In this document: one piece after another, positions 1-6,607 of the stretch
Position numbering within the stretch: the first letter of the stretch is position 1
Layout of the letters: each line of letters starts with the position of its first letter
NCBI GenBank assembly: GCA_028825345.1
Contig: JAPKAJ010000063.1
Span: 1 to 10,878, forward strand
Direction: 5' to 3'
DNA from: Arenicellales bacterium
Lineage (GTDB): Bacteria; Pseudomonadota; Gammaproteobacteria; Arenicellales; UBA868
DNA: 10,878 bases
Notes under the pieces: model-generated
The model's input: the letters and a program-made list of their open reading frames with translations, nothing else
What the model was told of the DNA's origin: nothing
Database searches by the model: none
Made by a program: the position numbers and the translations under genes

Positions 1-1105
1 CGGGTTTGAGTACCCGCACGCCATTGGGTGCGTCGCCGTCCTCAGCCAGGAATATATCGCCCCAGGGCGATACCGTAACGTTGTCAGGGTGATCAAAATC
101 ACCATCCCCTTGCGCCTGGGCAATCAACGTCAGAGTATCGGTTTGCGCCGCTTTGGCGATATCAAGCCGATACAGTTGCCCACGACCTTTTGGACCGCCA
201 TCAGTGGAGCACAGGTACACGCTGGACCCATCGAACCAGGCGCCCTCTCCACGCGAAAAAATAGCGCCACCGCGTTGGTGTGCCTGCGTACGCGTACGCG
301 TATCGGCGGCTGTTGGATCAGTGATGTTCACCCACTCAACTGCAAACTGGTCGCCGATCTTTGGGCCTTCAGACAGGTCGAACCGATTCTGTCCCTGAAC
401 TTTCAGTGCCTGCAAATGCCCGCCCACAAAAGGTTGCTCGGGACTATCCGGCACATGACGGTAAATAGCGCTTTGGGAGGCATCCTCGCTGAGGTAAGTT
501 ATGCCCGATGTCGGATCAAAGGCAGCCGCCTCGTGGGGAAAACGCCCCAGCGCTGATAACCGATGTGGGGCCTGCACGGAAGATGCTCCTGGATCACAAA
601 GAAAAACATAACCGTGCTCCACTTCCTCGCAACTCAACCAACCATAAGGTGTCGGCCCACCGGAGCAGTTACGTGAAGTCCCCGTCAATACCATGTTGCT
701 TGCACGTAGCGCAGCGCTCGCGCGATCGATCACCAGCCGGCTGACCCCACCCCCCCGATCAGGCGCGGCGGCAAGTCGGATATCGACCGGGGTACCTTTG
801 TGAATCTCGTGGTTACGCATGATGATCCAGGTGTCTTCTTCTCCGGGAAAACAAGCCATGCCATCCGGCGCAGATGGTGCATTAAGGCCGTCACTCATGA
901 CGTCACCGACCCGCTGTAACACCTGATAGGAAAAGTCCGGCGGCAAATCGATAATGCCTTGGGGGTCGGCAACCAGGCCGACGGCTTCATCCCAACTGGT
1001 CCGGGCTTTATAAGCCCAACTGAACGCGCCAGCAGCTGCAGCCGCGGCGACCCCGGCACCGAGAAACGAGCGGCGGGATACTTTCGGGAGCATTGTGAAA
1101 GACAT
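1..1105 (-). CDS. Tat-exported DUF839/PhoX-like protein (3' end missing)
   Basis: The frame is open from the ATG at 1105 to the left edge, giving 368 codons with no stop, so the C-terminus is missing. A twin-arginine signal is visible (S10-R-R-S-F-L15, then an Ala-rich stretch to about residue 27), so the product is probably exported folded. The rest resembles the DUF839/PhoX family of calcium-dependent phosphatase-like beta-propellers: NHE at 98-100, NCSGG and SCEE at about 146-161 around a conserved Cys, HEAAAFDP at about 191-198, RGEGAW at 285-290 and HPDN at 339-342. PhoX proteins hydrolyse phosphate esters in the periplasm, but many DUF839 members are untested, so phosphatase activity is an inference. 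The start lies 4 nt after the SDR stop, so the two are probably co-transcribed. An in-frame ATG at 1093 is a possible alternative start that keeps the RR motif. Confidence 0.8.
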   Translation of the reverse strand, partial: MSFTMLPKVSRRSFLGAGVAAAAAAGAFSWAYKARTSWDEAVGLVADPQGIIDLPPDFSYQVLQRVGDVMSDGLNAPSAPDGMACFPGEEDTWIIMRNHEIHKGTPVDIRLAAAPDRGGGVSRLVIDRASAALRASNMVLTGTSRNCSGGPTPYGWLSCEEVEHGYVFLCDPGASSVQAPHRLSALGRFPHEAAAFDPTSGITYLSEDASQSAIYRHVPDSPEQPFVGGHLQALKVQGQNRFDLSEGPKIGDQFAVEWVNITDPTAADTRTRTQAHQRGGAIFSRGEGAWFDGSSVYLCSTDGGPKGRGQLYRLDIAKAAQTDTLTLIAQAQGDGDFDHPDNVTVSPWGDIFLAEDGDAPNGVRVLKP

Positions 1106-1109
1106 TGGG

Positions 1110-1847
1110 CTAAGTCCCGTTATCCGGAACCACAACGATCTGTGCAATCACTGTATGGGCTGGTTGTTCCAGCACAAACAGAATCGAACGTGCAATGTCT
1201 TCAGCCTCAAGGCATTGCCCATGGTTGTCATAGAACTCGTCGCCACGCTCGGCACTGAAAAAGCGCGTTGCTGCAAAATTGGTTTTCACCATGCCCGGCA
1301 GCACTTCTGAGACGCGGATACCGGTCCCGGCATATTCTTGTCGCAGCGTTTCACTGAAACCGTGCACTGCAAATTTGCTTGCGGCGTAAGCACCGCAGCC
1401 AGCAACCGGAGCCAAGCCCTGCGTCGAACCGATGTTGACGACGTGCCCATGCTCCCGAGCGAGCATGCCCGGCAGCATGGCCGCGGTCACCTGCATGAGG
1501 CCGGTCACATTGGTCTGTATCGTTCCGGCCCACTGGTTGATATCACCTTCATGGAAAGGCTGGCGTCCGCCGATATCACTGCCGGCGTTATTCACCAGAA
1601 TATCGACCGCTTGCCAGTCTTCGGGCAGTCGGTCAGGCAGGCTGGCGGCAGATACAGCGTCGGCCACATCCAGCTCTACGGCCAGGCCAGGTCCAGGCAA
1701 CTCATCGACTTGTATCTGCAAGCGCTCAAGACGGCGAGCGCAGCAGATTACCCGCGCTCCTGCATGGCTCAGCATGCAGGCCGTTGCATGGCCAATGCCC
1801 GCACTGGCTCCGGTCACAAGGGCTGTTTTTCCCTGGAGTGTTGTCAT
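1110..1847 (-). CDS. SDR-family NAD(P)-dependent oxidoreductase (YdfG-like)
   Basis: The product is 245 residues, the usual length of a classical short-chain dehydrogenase/reductase. Visible motifs are the Rossmann dinucleotide loop TGASAGIG (12-19), NNAG (86-89), and the catalytic tetrad N113, S141, Y154 and K158 (YAASK). The segment LPGMVKTNF (183-191) follows the pattern of YdfG-like 3-hydroxy-acid/serine dehydrogenases. R38 and R39 after the second beta strand (CARRLERL) suggest NADP(H) preference. The substrate cannot be read from sequence. The start is supported by an AGGAG six bases upstream. The downstream DUF839 gene begins 4 nt after the stop, and the DUF4404 gene diverges on the other side. 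A cytoplasmic enzyme paired with an exported protein may reflect only shared transcription. Confidence 0.9.
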   Translation of the reverse strand: MTTLQGKTALVTGASAGIGHATACMLSHAGARVICCARRLERLQIQVDELPGPGLAVELDVADAVSAASLPDRLPEDWQAVDILVNNAGSDIGGRQPFHEGDINQWAGTIQTNVTGLMQVTAAMLPGMLAREHGHVVNIGSTQGLAPVAGCGAYAASKFAVHGFSETLRQEYAGTGIRVSEVLPGMVKTNFAATRFFSAERGDEFYDNHGQCLEAEDIARSILFVLEQPAHTVIAQIVVVPDNGT

Positions 1848-1852
1848 TGGTA

Positions 1853-1858
1853 TCTCCT
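1853..1858 (-). promoter_or_regulatory. Ribosome binding site of the SDR gene
   Basis: Read on the minus strand this is AGGAGA, with AGGAG six bases before the ATG at 1847. It is a strong Shine-Dalgarno match and fixes the SDR start. Confidence 0.8.
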
Positions 1859-1889
1859 GATCTGGGCCGTGGTTTGGATTGATGACGAA

Positions 1890-1897
1890 AGTATAAT
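1890..1897. promoter_or_regulatory. Overlapping divergent -10 boxes (SDR / DUF4404)
   Basis: The plus strand holds a perfect TATAAT at 1892-1897, facing the DUF4404 gene. The minus strand over 1890-1895 reads TATACT, a five-of-six match facing the SDR gene. Predicted transcript starts are near 1904 (plus) and 1883 (minus), giving leaders of about 33 and 36 nt. The -35 regions are poor on both strands (about TGGTTT on plus, TTTAGG on minus), so a weak or activator-assisted promoter pair is inferred. Simultaneous use of both boxes would be mutually exclusive. Confidence 0.4.
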
Positions 1898-1936
1898 GTG
1901 GCGACGTCTGCCCCTAAACGCCATCTTTATAACCTT

Positions 1937-2200
1937 ATGCCCGAAAAGACCCTGCATCAGCTGATCGATCAGCTGCGTGATGAAATCAGGCAGTTGCCTG
2001 CAGCCGACCACAGCGCCCGTGACCGCCTGAACACACTGGTGGCAAATCTTGAGACACGCCTGGAAGTCTCCGGCGAGGAGAGTCACGATACCCTGGTCAA
2101 CAATGTCCAGGAATCGATCCGCCAGCTGGAGGTTGAACACCCACGCACAACAGGGGTGCTCAATCACATCATGATGGCTCTTAGCAATATGGGCATCTGA
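1937..2200 (+). CDS. DUF4404 family protein
   Basis: This is a small, Leu-rich, probably helical cytoplasmic protein of 87 residues. The start MPEKTLHQLIDQLRDEI, the central Leu repeats (LNTLVANLETRLEV), the EVEHPRTTGVLNHIM segment and the C-terminal ALSNMGI match what I know of DUF4404, a family of about 85-90 residues common in gammaproteobacteria with no known function. Two amphipathic, possibly coiled-coil helices can be read. No signal peptide or membrane segment is seen. I chose the ATG at 1937 over an in-frame GTG at 1898, because that GTG abuts a TATAAT and would precede the predicted transcript start. No good Shine-Dalgarno is visible. The gene is convergent with ntrC, with 12 nt between the stops. 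Confidence 0.8.
   Translation: MPEKTLHQLIDQLRDEIRQLPAADHSARDRLNTLVANLETRLEVSGEESHDTLVNNVQESIRQLEVEHPRTTGVLNHIMMALSNMGI
1958..1975. repeat. 18-bp perfect palindrome inside the DUF4404 gene
   Basis: CAGCTGATCGATCAGCTG is fully self-complementary. It lies at codons 8-13 of the DUF4404 gene (QLIDQL), about 55 bp after the predicted transcript start. The repeated Gln-Leu codons may explain it without any regulatory role. Confidence 0.5.
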
Positions 2201-2212
2201 ACCTGCCCCGGA

Positions 2213-3607
2213 TCAGTCCATCCCCAGTTCTTTTAGCTTGCGGGTCAGGGTATTACGTCCCCAACCGAGCCATCGGGCAGCTTCCTGTTTGCGGCCACGG
2301 GTAAAAGTGAGCGCGGTACGCAGCAGTACACGTTCGAAGTCCGGGCCAACCTCGGAAAGAATGTCGTGGTGTCCCTCGGACAAACGATCTGCTACGACCC
2401 GGCCCAGCAGTTGCTGCCAGGTCTGAGCCGGCTCACCGAGGCTGGCCGCGGTGTTAAAACCGGACGGCAGATCGGTCAGTGTAACGGTCCGCCCGGGGGC
2501 GACAACGGTGAGCAATCGGCACAAGTTTTCCAGTTCACGGACATTACCCGACCAAGGAGCCTCACAGAGTACCGTCATCACCACCTCATCCAATTGCTTC
2601 GAGTCAACCTGTAACTCATGCGCAGCCCGGTCCAAAAAAACCCGGACCAAAGCGGGAATATCCTCGCGCCGTTCACGAAGCGCCGGCAAATGAATGCCGA
2701 TCACGTTAAGCCGGTGGTACAGGTCTTCTCGAAATCGGCCTTCGCGAACTCGCCCTTCGAGTTCCTGATTGGTCGCGGCGATCACGCGCACGTCCGCTGC
2801 TATTTCCTCGTGGCCACCCACCCTAAAAAAGGTGCCATCCGAAAGCACCCGCAACAGCCGAGTCTGCAGATCCAGCGGCATGTCACCGATTTCGTCCAGA
2901 AACAGCGTTCCGCCCGCGGCTTGCTCAAAACGCCCCTGGCGCTGGCGCTCGGCACCGGTAAACGAACCCTTCTCGTGACCAAAAAGTTCTGACTCCAAAA
3001 GATCAGCGGGAATGGCCGCGGTGTTGATGGCAACAAAAGAACGCTCTGCCCGTGGACTGTTGCGATAAATCGCACGCGCGACCAGTTCCTTGCCAGTGCC
3101 AGACTCACCAGAGATCAACACGTTCATGGCCGAACCGGCCAGCCGACCAATCATGCGAAACACGGCCTGCATGGCCGGCGCCTCGCCAATCATGTCGCCA
3201 CTCGGTGCAACTGGCGCCTTAGGCGTCTCCTGGCCGGCTTTTTTCTGCAGGGCTCGCCCGACCAGCGCTACCGCCTCTTCCAGATCGAATGGCTTGGGCA
3301 GGTACTCAAAGGCGCCGCCGCGATAAGCCGACACCGCACTGTCGAGGTCCGAGTGGGCAGTCATCACAATGACCGGCAGGTCGGGCAACTCATCGCCCAG
3401 CGCCTTTAGTAGATCGAGGCCACTGGTGCCAGGCATGCGGATATCGGTAATAAGTACATCAGGGGCGCGGCGCAGGGCGCGGCCGAGCACATTGTCGGCG
3501 TTATCGAAAACGGTAGGTGCAAATCCGGCGCTGGTAAGCGCTTTTTCAAGTACCCAGCGTATAGACGCATCATCATCAACCACCCAGACTACAGGCGCCG
3601 GTCTCAT
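2213..3607 (-). CDS. ntrC: NtrC, nitrogen-control sigma-54 response regulator
   Basis: NtrC (NR-I) is a DNA-binding activator that, when phosphorylated by NtrB, drives sigma-54 transcription of nitrogen genes. All three domains are present in 464 residues, the family length. The receiver (1-120) has acidic D11-D13, phospho-acceptor D55, T83 and K105. The AAA+ domain (about 138-380) has Walker A GESGTGKE (167-174), the sigma-54 contact loop GSFTGA (214-219), Walker B LFLDEIGD (235-242) and the [10 protein letters not shown] segment (293-302). The C-terminal Fis-type helix-turn-helix (about 424-464) ends [17 protein letters not shown], almost as in enteric NtrC. The loop has Ser where the canonical GAFTGA has Ala. 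The start has an AGGGGAA upstream and overlaps the ntrB stop by 4 nt (ATGA), suggesting translational coupling. Confidence 0.97.
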   Translation of the reverse strand: MRPAPVVWVVDDDASIRWVLEKALTSAGFAPTVFDNADNVLGRALRRAPDVLITDIRMPGTSGLDLLKALGDELPDLPVIVMTAHSDLDSAVSAYRGGAFEYLPKPFDLEEAVALVGRALQKKAGQETPKAPVAPSGDMIGEAPAMQAVFRMIGRLAGSAMNVLISGESGTGKELVARAIYRNSPRAERSFVAINTAAIPADLLESELFGHEKGSFTGAERQRQGRFEQAAGGTLFLDEIGDMPLDLQTRLLRVLSDGTFFRVGGHEEIAADVRVIAATNQELEGRVREGRFREDLYHRLNVIGIHLPALRERREDIPALVRVFLDRAAHELQVDSKQLDEVVMTVLCEAPWSGNVRELENLCRLLTVVAPGRTVTLTDLPSGFNTAASLGEPAQTWQQLLGRVVADRLSEGHHDILSEVGPDFERVLLRTALTFTRGRKQEAARWLGWGRNTLTRKLKELGMD

Positions 3608-4671
3608 TGTGCTTCCCCTACTGGCAGGGCTAGCACAAAGCAGGTTCGGCCCGGCTCACTGGTGCACTCGATCGAGCCGGCATGACGGTGAATAATTTCC
3701 TGGGCCAACGCAAGACCCAGGCCAGTACCCTCGGCCCGTCCCGTCACCATCGGAAAGAACACCCGGTCAATCAGCTCGGGATCGATTCCCGGTCCGTTAT
3801 CCGTGATTGAGGCCTCTACGACTAGCCGATGTCGTTGGTTACGCAAGGTGTACTGTCGCCTGACACGGGTCCGCAGGCTAATCTGCCCACGCCTTTCCAT
3901 GGCCTGTACCGCGTTACGCACAATATTGAGCACCACCTGGATCATCTGCGCGCGATCCCCGCAGACATCGGGGATGCTCGGGTCATAATCGCGCTTGAAC
4001 TCTACCCCTTCCGGTGACTCGACCAGTATCAGTTTGCGCACATGTTCGAGCACCGAATGCAGGTTAAACGGCTGGCGATCCATGGCCTGAAAGCCGCCGG
4101 TCAACCGATCAACTAATCGGCTGAGGCGGTCCGCCTCGTGGGTAATAATATACGTGTACTCGCGCAGCTCACGCCGTGGTAATTCCCGATCCAGCAATTG
4201 CGCCGCACCACGCAGGCCGCCCAGGGGATTTTTGATCTCATGCGCCAAAGCACGCACGATCTGATTCAGGGCATCCTGGCGTTCATGTACCCAGGTATCT
4301 CGCGCGATACGCGTCAACTGGTCGACTCGGTCGAGCTCAATGATCATAAAACCACTCTGGTGCTGTACGCCAAACGGTGACACCGTGCAGTCAACGCACA
4401 GCGTGTTCGCATCACCCAGACGCACCAGTGTTTCCTCGCGCAGCGTTGTGGTGTCCCCCTGCTCCGCAGCCATTAACGCTGCCTGCAAAGTGATGCCCAA
4501 CGGCACCAATTCGCCTACCTCACGACCCACCCCGCGTTGAATACTGGTCGCCAACAATGTCTCAGCGGCGGGATTCATGAAACTGACCCGCTTATCTGCA
4601 TCAACGACCAGTACGGCCGTGGTAAGCGCCTCTAGAACCTGCAGATAGTCGACAGTCTGGGATTGGTTCAT
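3604..4671 (-). CDS. ntrB: NtrB (GlnL), nitrogen-sensing histidine kinase/phosphatase
   Basis: NtrB is the soluble kinase and phosphatase partner of NtrC, normally controlled by the PII protein GlnB. Using the ATG at 4671 (355 residues), a PAS-like sensor occupies about 8-115, the H-box ALAHEIKNPLGGLRG carries phospho-acceptor H144, and the ATPase domain shows the N-box (VLNIVRNAVQAM, N249/N253), DNGPG (D291) and GTGLGLA (from 315). There is no membrane segment, as expected for NtrB. An in-frame ATG at 4695 would add eight residues (MHQYGANQ) but falls inside a perfect NtrC-type palindrome, so I prefer 4671, whose product starts MNQSQTVDYLQ. Neither start has a clear Shine-Dalgarno. glnA ends 77 nt upstream and ntrC overlaps by 4 nt downstream. 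Confidence 0.95.
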   Translation of the reverse strand: MNQSQTVDYLQVLEALTTAVLVVDADKRVSFMNPAAETLLATSIQRGVGREVGELVPLGITLQAALMAAEQGDTTTLREETLVRLGDANTLCVDCTVSPFGVQHQSGFMIIELDRVDQLTRIARDTWVHERQDALNQIVRALAHEIKNPLGGLRGAAQLLDRELPRRELREYTYIITHEADRLSRLVDRLTGGFQAMDRQPFNLHSVLEHVRKLILVESPEGVEFKRDYDPSIPDVCGDRAQMIQVVLNIVRNAVQAMERRGQISLRTRVRRQYTLRNQRHRLVVEASITDNGPGIDPELIDRVFFPMVTGRAEGTGLGLALAQEIIHRHAGSIECTSEPGRTCFVLALPVGEAQ

Positions 4672-4677
4672 CTGATT

Positions 4678-4694
4678 TGCACCATATTGGTGCA
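4678..4694. promoter_or_regulatory. Perfect NtrC-type operator at the ntrB start
   Basis: TGCACCATATTGGTGCA has complementary 7-bp arms (TGCACCA/TGGTGCA) around a 3-bp centre and fits the enteric NtrC consensus TGCACYA-N3-TGGTGCA at every fixed base. It lies in the glnA-ntrB gap, 6 bp before the preferred ntrB ATG. In E. coli a single NtrC site over the glnL (ntrB) promoter mediates autorepression, so the same role is inferred here. A TAATAT sits just upstream on the minus strand (within 4693-4700), but no good -35 is visible. Confidence 0.8.
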
Positions 4695-4748
4695 TATTAA
4701 CTCAGAACAGGCGGCGGTCCAGGACAACTCGGGCTGCCGCTGCCCCGC

Positions 4749-6158
4749 TCAGACGCTGTAATACATATCGAACTCGACCGGGTGTGTCGCCATCCGCAGA
4801 CGCTGCACCTCTCCCATCTTGAGTTCGATATAGCTATCGATCATATCGTCGCTCATGACACCACCCACTTTGAGGAATTCACGGTCGACGTCAAGAGCGT
4901 CCAGCGCCTGATCAAAAGAATGCGCTACCGTTGCGATCTCGCTCTCTTCTTCGGGCGGCAGATCGTAAAGATCTTTGTCCATCGGGCCGCCCGGGTGAAT
5001 CTTGTTCTGGATGCCATCCAGTCCGGCCATCAGCAAAGCTGAGAACGCCAGATAGGGATTCGCGGTGGGGTCGGGGAAACGCACCTCAACCCGCCGCCCC
5101 TTGGGGTTGCTGACATGGGGAATTCGACACGAAGCCGAACGGTTACGGGCCGAGTAAGCCAGCATGACCGGCGCTTCAAAACCGGGCACCAGGCGCTTGT
5201 AACTATTGGTGCTGGCATTGGTAAATGCATTCAGCGCCCGGGCATGCTTGAAAATACCGCCGATGTAATACAGCGCGGTCTCGCTTAGGCCGCCATATTC
5301 ATCGCCAGCGAACATATTGTCACCGCCTTTGAATATGGACTGGTGCACATGCATGCCGTTACCGTTATCTCCCACCAGCGGCTTGGGCATAAAGGTCGCA
5401 GTCAACCCATGGGCGTGGGCTACATTGTGGATACAGTATTTGTAAATCTGGGTCTGGTCAGCCTTGGCGACCAGGGTGTCGAATCGCACGCCGATCTCGC
5501 CCTGTCCCGCAGTGCCAACCTCATGGTGGTGCACTTCTACCCCGAGGCCCATGTCCTCCATGGCAAGACACATGCTTGAGCGCACATCCTGTAGCGAATC
5601 AACAGGCGGTACGGGAAAATAGCCGCCCTTAATGCCGGGACGGTGGCCGGTGTTACCCTCTTCATAATCCTTGCCTGAGCTCCAGGCTGCCTCGACCGAC
5701 TCGATGTGGTACGCCGCTTCACTCATCTCGTTGGACCAGCGTACCGAATCAAAAATGAAGAACTCGGCTTCAGGGCCAAAGAAAGCATCGTCGCCGGTGC
5801 CGGTTGACTTGAGATAGGCCTCAGCCCGCTTGGCAATAGAACGCGGATCACGATCGTAACCCTGCATAGTCGCAGGTTCGACCACGTCGCAGCGCAACAA
5901 TACTGTGATGTCCTGCATAAAAGGATCGACCACGGCAGAGTCAGGATCAGGCAGCAAGATCATGTCTGATTCATTGATGCCCTTCCATCCGGCAATCGAT
6001 GAGCCATCAAACATCTTGCCCTCTTCAAAAAGGTCGGCATCAACCACGGACGCCGGCACGGTCACGTGTTGCTCTTTGCCGTGCGTGTCGGTGAAGCGGA
6101 AATCGACAAACTTGGCGTTTTTATCCTCGATAAACTTTAAAGCGTCATCAGCTGACAT
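4749..6158 (-). CDS. glnA: Glutamine synthetase, type I
   Basis: GlnA condenses ammonia with glutamate using ATP and works as a cytoplasmic dodecamer. The 469-residue length equals that of E. coli GlnA. Visible hallmarks are FDGSS (50-54, near the flexible D51 loop), the metal-binding [11 protein letters not shown] (E130, E132), [14 protein letters not shown] (210-223), the ATP/glutamate-binding [10 protein letters not shown] (265-274), the R322 and R340-R360 arginines with E358, and the adenylylation loop DLYDLPPEE with Y398 (Y397 in E. coli mature numbering). The enzyme is therefore of the GlnE-modified GSI-beta class. The start is supported by GAGGAA upstream. The gene has its own sigma-54 promoter with NtrC dyads upstream and is followed by ntrBC, from which it is separated by 77 nt holding a further NtrC-type site. 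Confidence 0.98.
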   Translation of the reverse strand: MSADDALKFIEDKNAKFVDFRFTDTHGKEQHVTVPASVVDADLFEEGKMFDGSSIAGWKGINESDMILLPDPDSAVVDPFMQDITVLLRCDVVEPATMQGYDRDPRSIAKRAEAYLKSTGTGDDAFFGPEAEFFIFDSVRWSNEMSEAAYHIESVEAAWSSGKDYEEGNTGHRPGIKGGYFPVPPVDSLQDVRSSMCLAMEDMGLGVEVHHHEVGTAGQGEIGVRFDTLVAKADQTQIYKYCIHNVAHAHGLTATFMPKPLVGDNGNGMHVHQSIFKGGDNMFAGDEYGGLSETALYYIGGIFKHARALNAFTNASTNSYKRLVPGFEAPVMLAYSARNRSASCRIPHVSNPKGRRVEVRFPDPTANPYLAFSALLMAGLDGIQNKIHPGGPMDKDLYDLPPEEESEIATVAHSFDQALDALDVDREFLKVGGVMSDDMIDSYIELKMGEVQRLRMATHPVEFDMYYSV

Positions 6159-6167
6159 GGGGACGGA

Positions 6168-6173
6168 TTCCTC
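6168..6173 (-). promoter_or_regulatory. Ribosome binding site of glnA
   Basis: The minus strand reads GAGGAA, with about 9 bases between it and the ATG at 6158. This supports the chosen glnA start. Confidence 0.65.
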
Positions 6174-6268
6174 GACGGTTAACGCGCCACATCAGGACCG
6201 GTGCAATGCCCGGACCCTAGAAGCGCGCGGTGAAAAATGAAACAACAACTAAGCCTGCCTGTAACTAA

Positions 6269-6285
6269 AGCAAATTACGTGCCAG
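6269..6285 (-). promoter_or_regulatory. Sigma-54 (-24/-12) promoter of glnA
   Basis: The minus strand reads CTGGCACGTAATTTGCT, matching the sigma-54 consensus TGGCAC-N5-TTGC exactly, with the standard GG-to-GC spacing and the favoured flanking C and T. Transcription should start near 6259, leaving a leader of about 100 nt before glnA. It corresponds to glnAp2 of enteric bacteria, with NtrC dyads upstream. Confidence 0.9.
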
Positions 6286-6311
6286 CGAAAAAGTCCCGTA
6301 TTGGCGTTCTT

Positions 6312-6333
6312 AATTAGTGCATTAGCACTAATT
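6312..6333. repeat. 22-bp inverted repeat in the glnA control region
   Basis: Perfect 9-bp arms AATTAGTGC and GCACTAATT flank the spacer ATTA. The repeat shares its right arm with the promoter-proximal NtrC dyad (6324-6340). The GTGC and GCAC half-sites face the opposite way to an NtrC operator, so it could be an extra NtrC half-site or the site of another regulator. Confidence 0.55.
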
Positions 6334-6340
6334 TGGTGCG
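6324..6340. promoter_or_regulatory. NtrC-type enhancer site, promoter-proximal
   Basis: AGCACTAATTTGGTGCG matches TGCACYA-N3-TGGTGCA except for the two outermost bases. Its centre is about 73 bp upstream of the predicted sigma-54 transcript start and 31 bp (about three helical turns) from the distal site, an arrangement that favours cooperative NtrC binding on one DNA face. Confidence 0.75.
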
Positions 6341-6354
6341 TCATGATTTAATTA

Positions 6355-6371
6355 TGCACTATTTTTGTGCA
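6355..6371. promoter_or_regulatory. NtrC-type enhancer site, promoter-distal
   Basis: TGCACTATTTTTGTGCA has perfect TGCAC/GTGCA outer arms and deviates from TGCACYA-N3-TGGTGCA at one base. It is centred about 104 bp upstream of the predicted glnA start and begins directly downstream of the tusA-like stop codon. Confidence 0.75.
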
Positions 6372-6379
6372 CTTCTGTC

Positions 6380-6607
6380 TTATTTTCGTACCCGTATGCA
6401 GATTAGTACCTCTTCTTCACTTTCTTGCGTACTTAACAACTCGTGACCGTGAATCCGGCACCAGGCAGGAATATCAAGCAGGGCTCCCGGGTCGGTACAG
6501 TGAACAGACAGCACATCCCCTTGCCTTAGGGTCGCTACCCGATCCTGGGTACGAATGACCGGCAGCGGACAGAGCAATCCGGTTGCATCCAGTTGATACG
6601 TGCTCAC
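6380..6607 (-). CDS. TusA-like sulfur carrier protein
   Basis: TusA-family proteins take persulfide sulfur onto a conserved cysteine and pass it to tRNA-thiolating or other sulfur enzymes. This 75-residue product has the family length and the diagnostic N-terminal CPxP motif (C13-P-L-P16 in LDATGLLCPLPVI). The second half (GDVLSVHCTDPGALLDIPAWC) fits the TusA fold. Two further cysteines (about C37 and C50) are visible. The start is a GTG at 6607 in a GTGA overlap with the stop of the upstream PP-loop gene, and no clear Shine-Dalgarno is present, so translational coupling is likely. The pairing suggests this carrier serves the neighbouring PP-loop enzyme. E. coli TusA relays through TusBCDE, and no such genes are here. 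I leave the symbol empty because SirA/YedF paralogues look similar. Confidence 0.9.
   Translation of the reverse strand: MSTYQLDATGLLCPLPVIRTQDRVATLRQGDVLSVHCTDPGALLDIPAWCRIHGHELLSTQESEEEVLICIRVRK

Noticed and set aside
89..556. Plus-strand open frame of 155 codons opposite the DUF839 gene
   Set aside because: It lies wholly antisense to a continuous DUF839/PhoX frame with clear family motifs, and its translation shows no recognisable domain.
1338..1964. Plus-strand open frame of 208 codons
   Set aside because: It is antisense to the SDR gene, which has all catalytic motifs and a Shine-Dalgarno, and it runs through the divergent promoter region.
2196..2240. Bidirectional terminator between the convergent DUF4404 gene and ntrC
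   Set aside because: The gap is only 12 nt. No stem with a following T-run could be found on either strand.
4696..4748. Intrinsic terminator between glnA and ntrB
   Set aside because: A weak GCGGC/GCCGC pairing with a roughly 20-nt loop is possible, but there is no T-run, so readthrough into ntrBC is expected.
6159..6259. Riboswitch or glutamine-responsive RNA in the glnA leader
   Set aside because: The leader is about 100 nt, but I could find no convincing set of paired stems or known motif. The CCGG repeats near 6198-6213 do not form a good hairpin.
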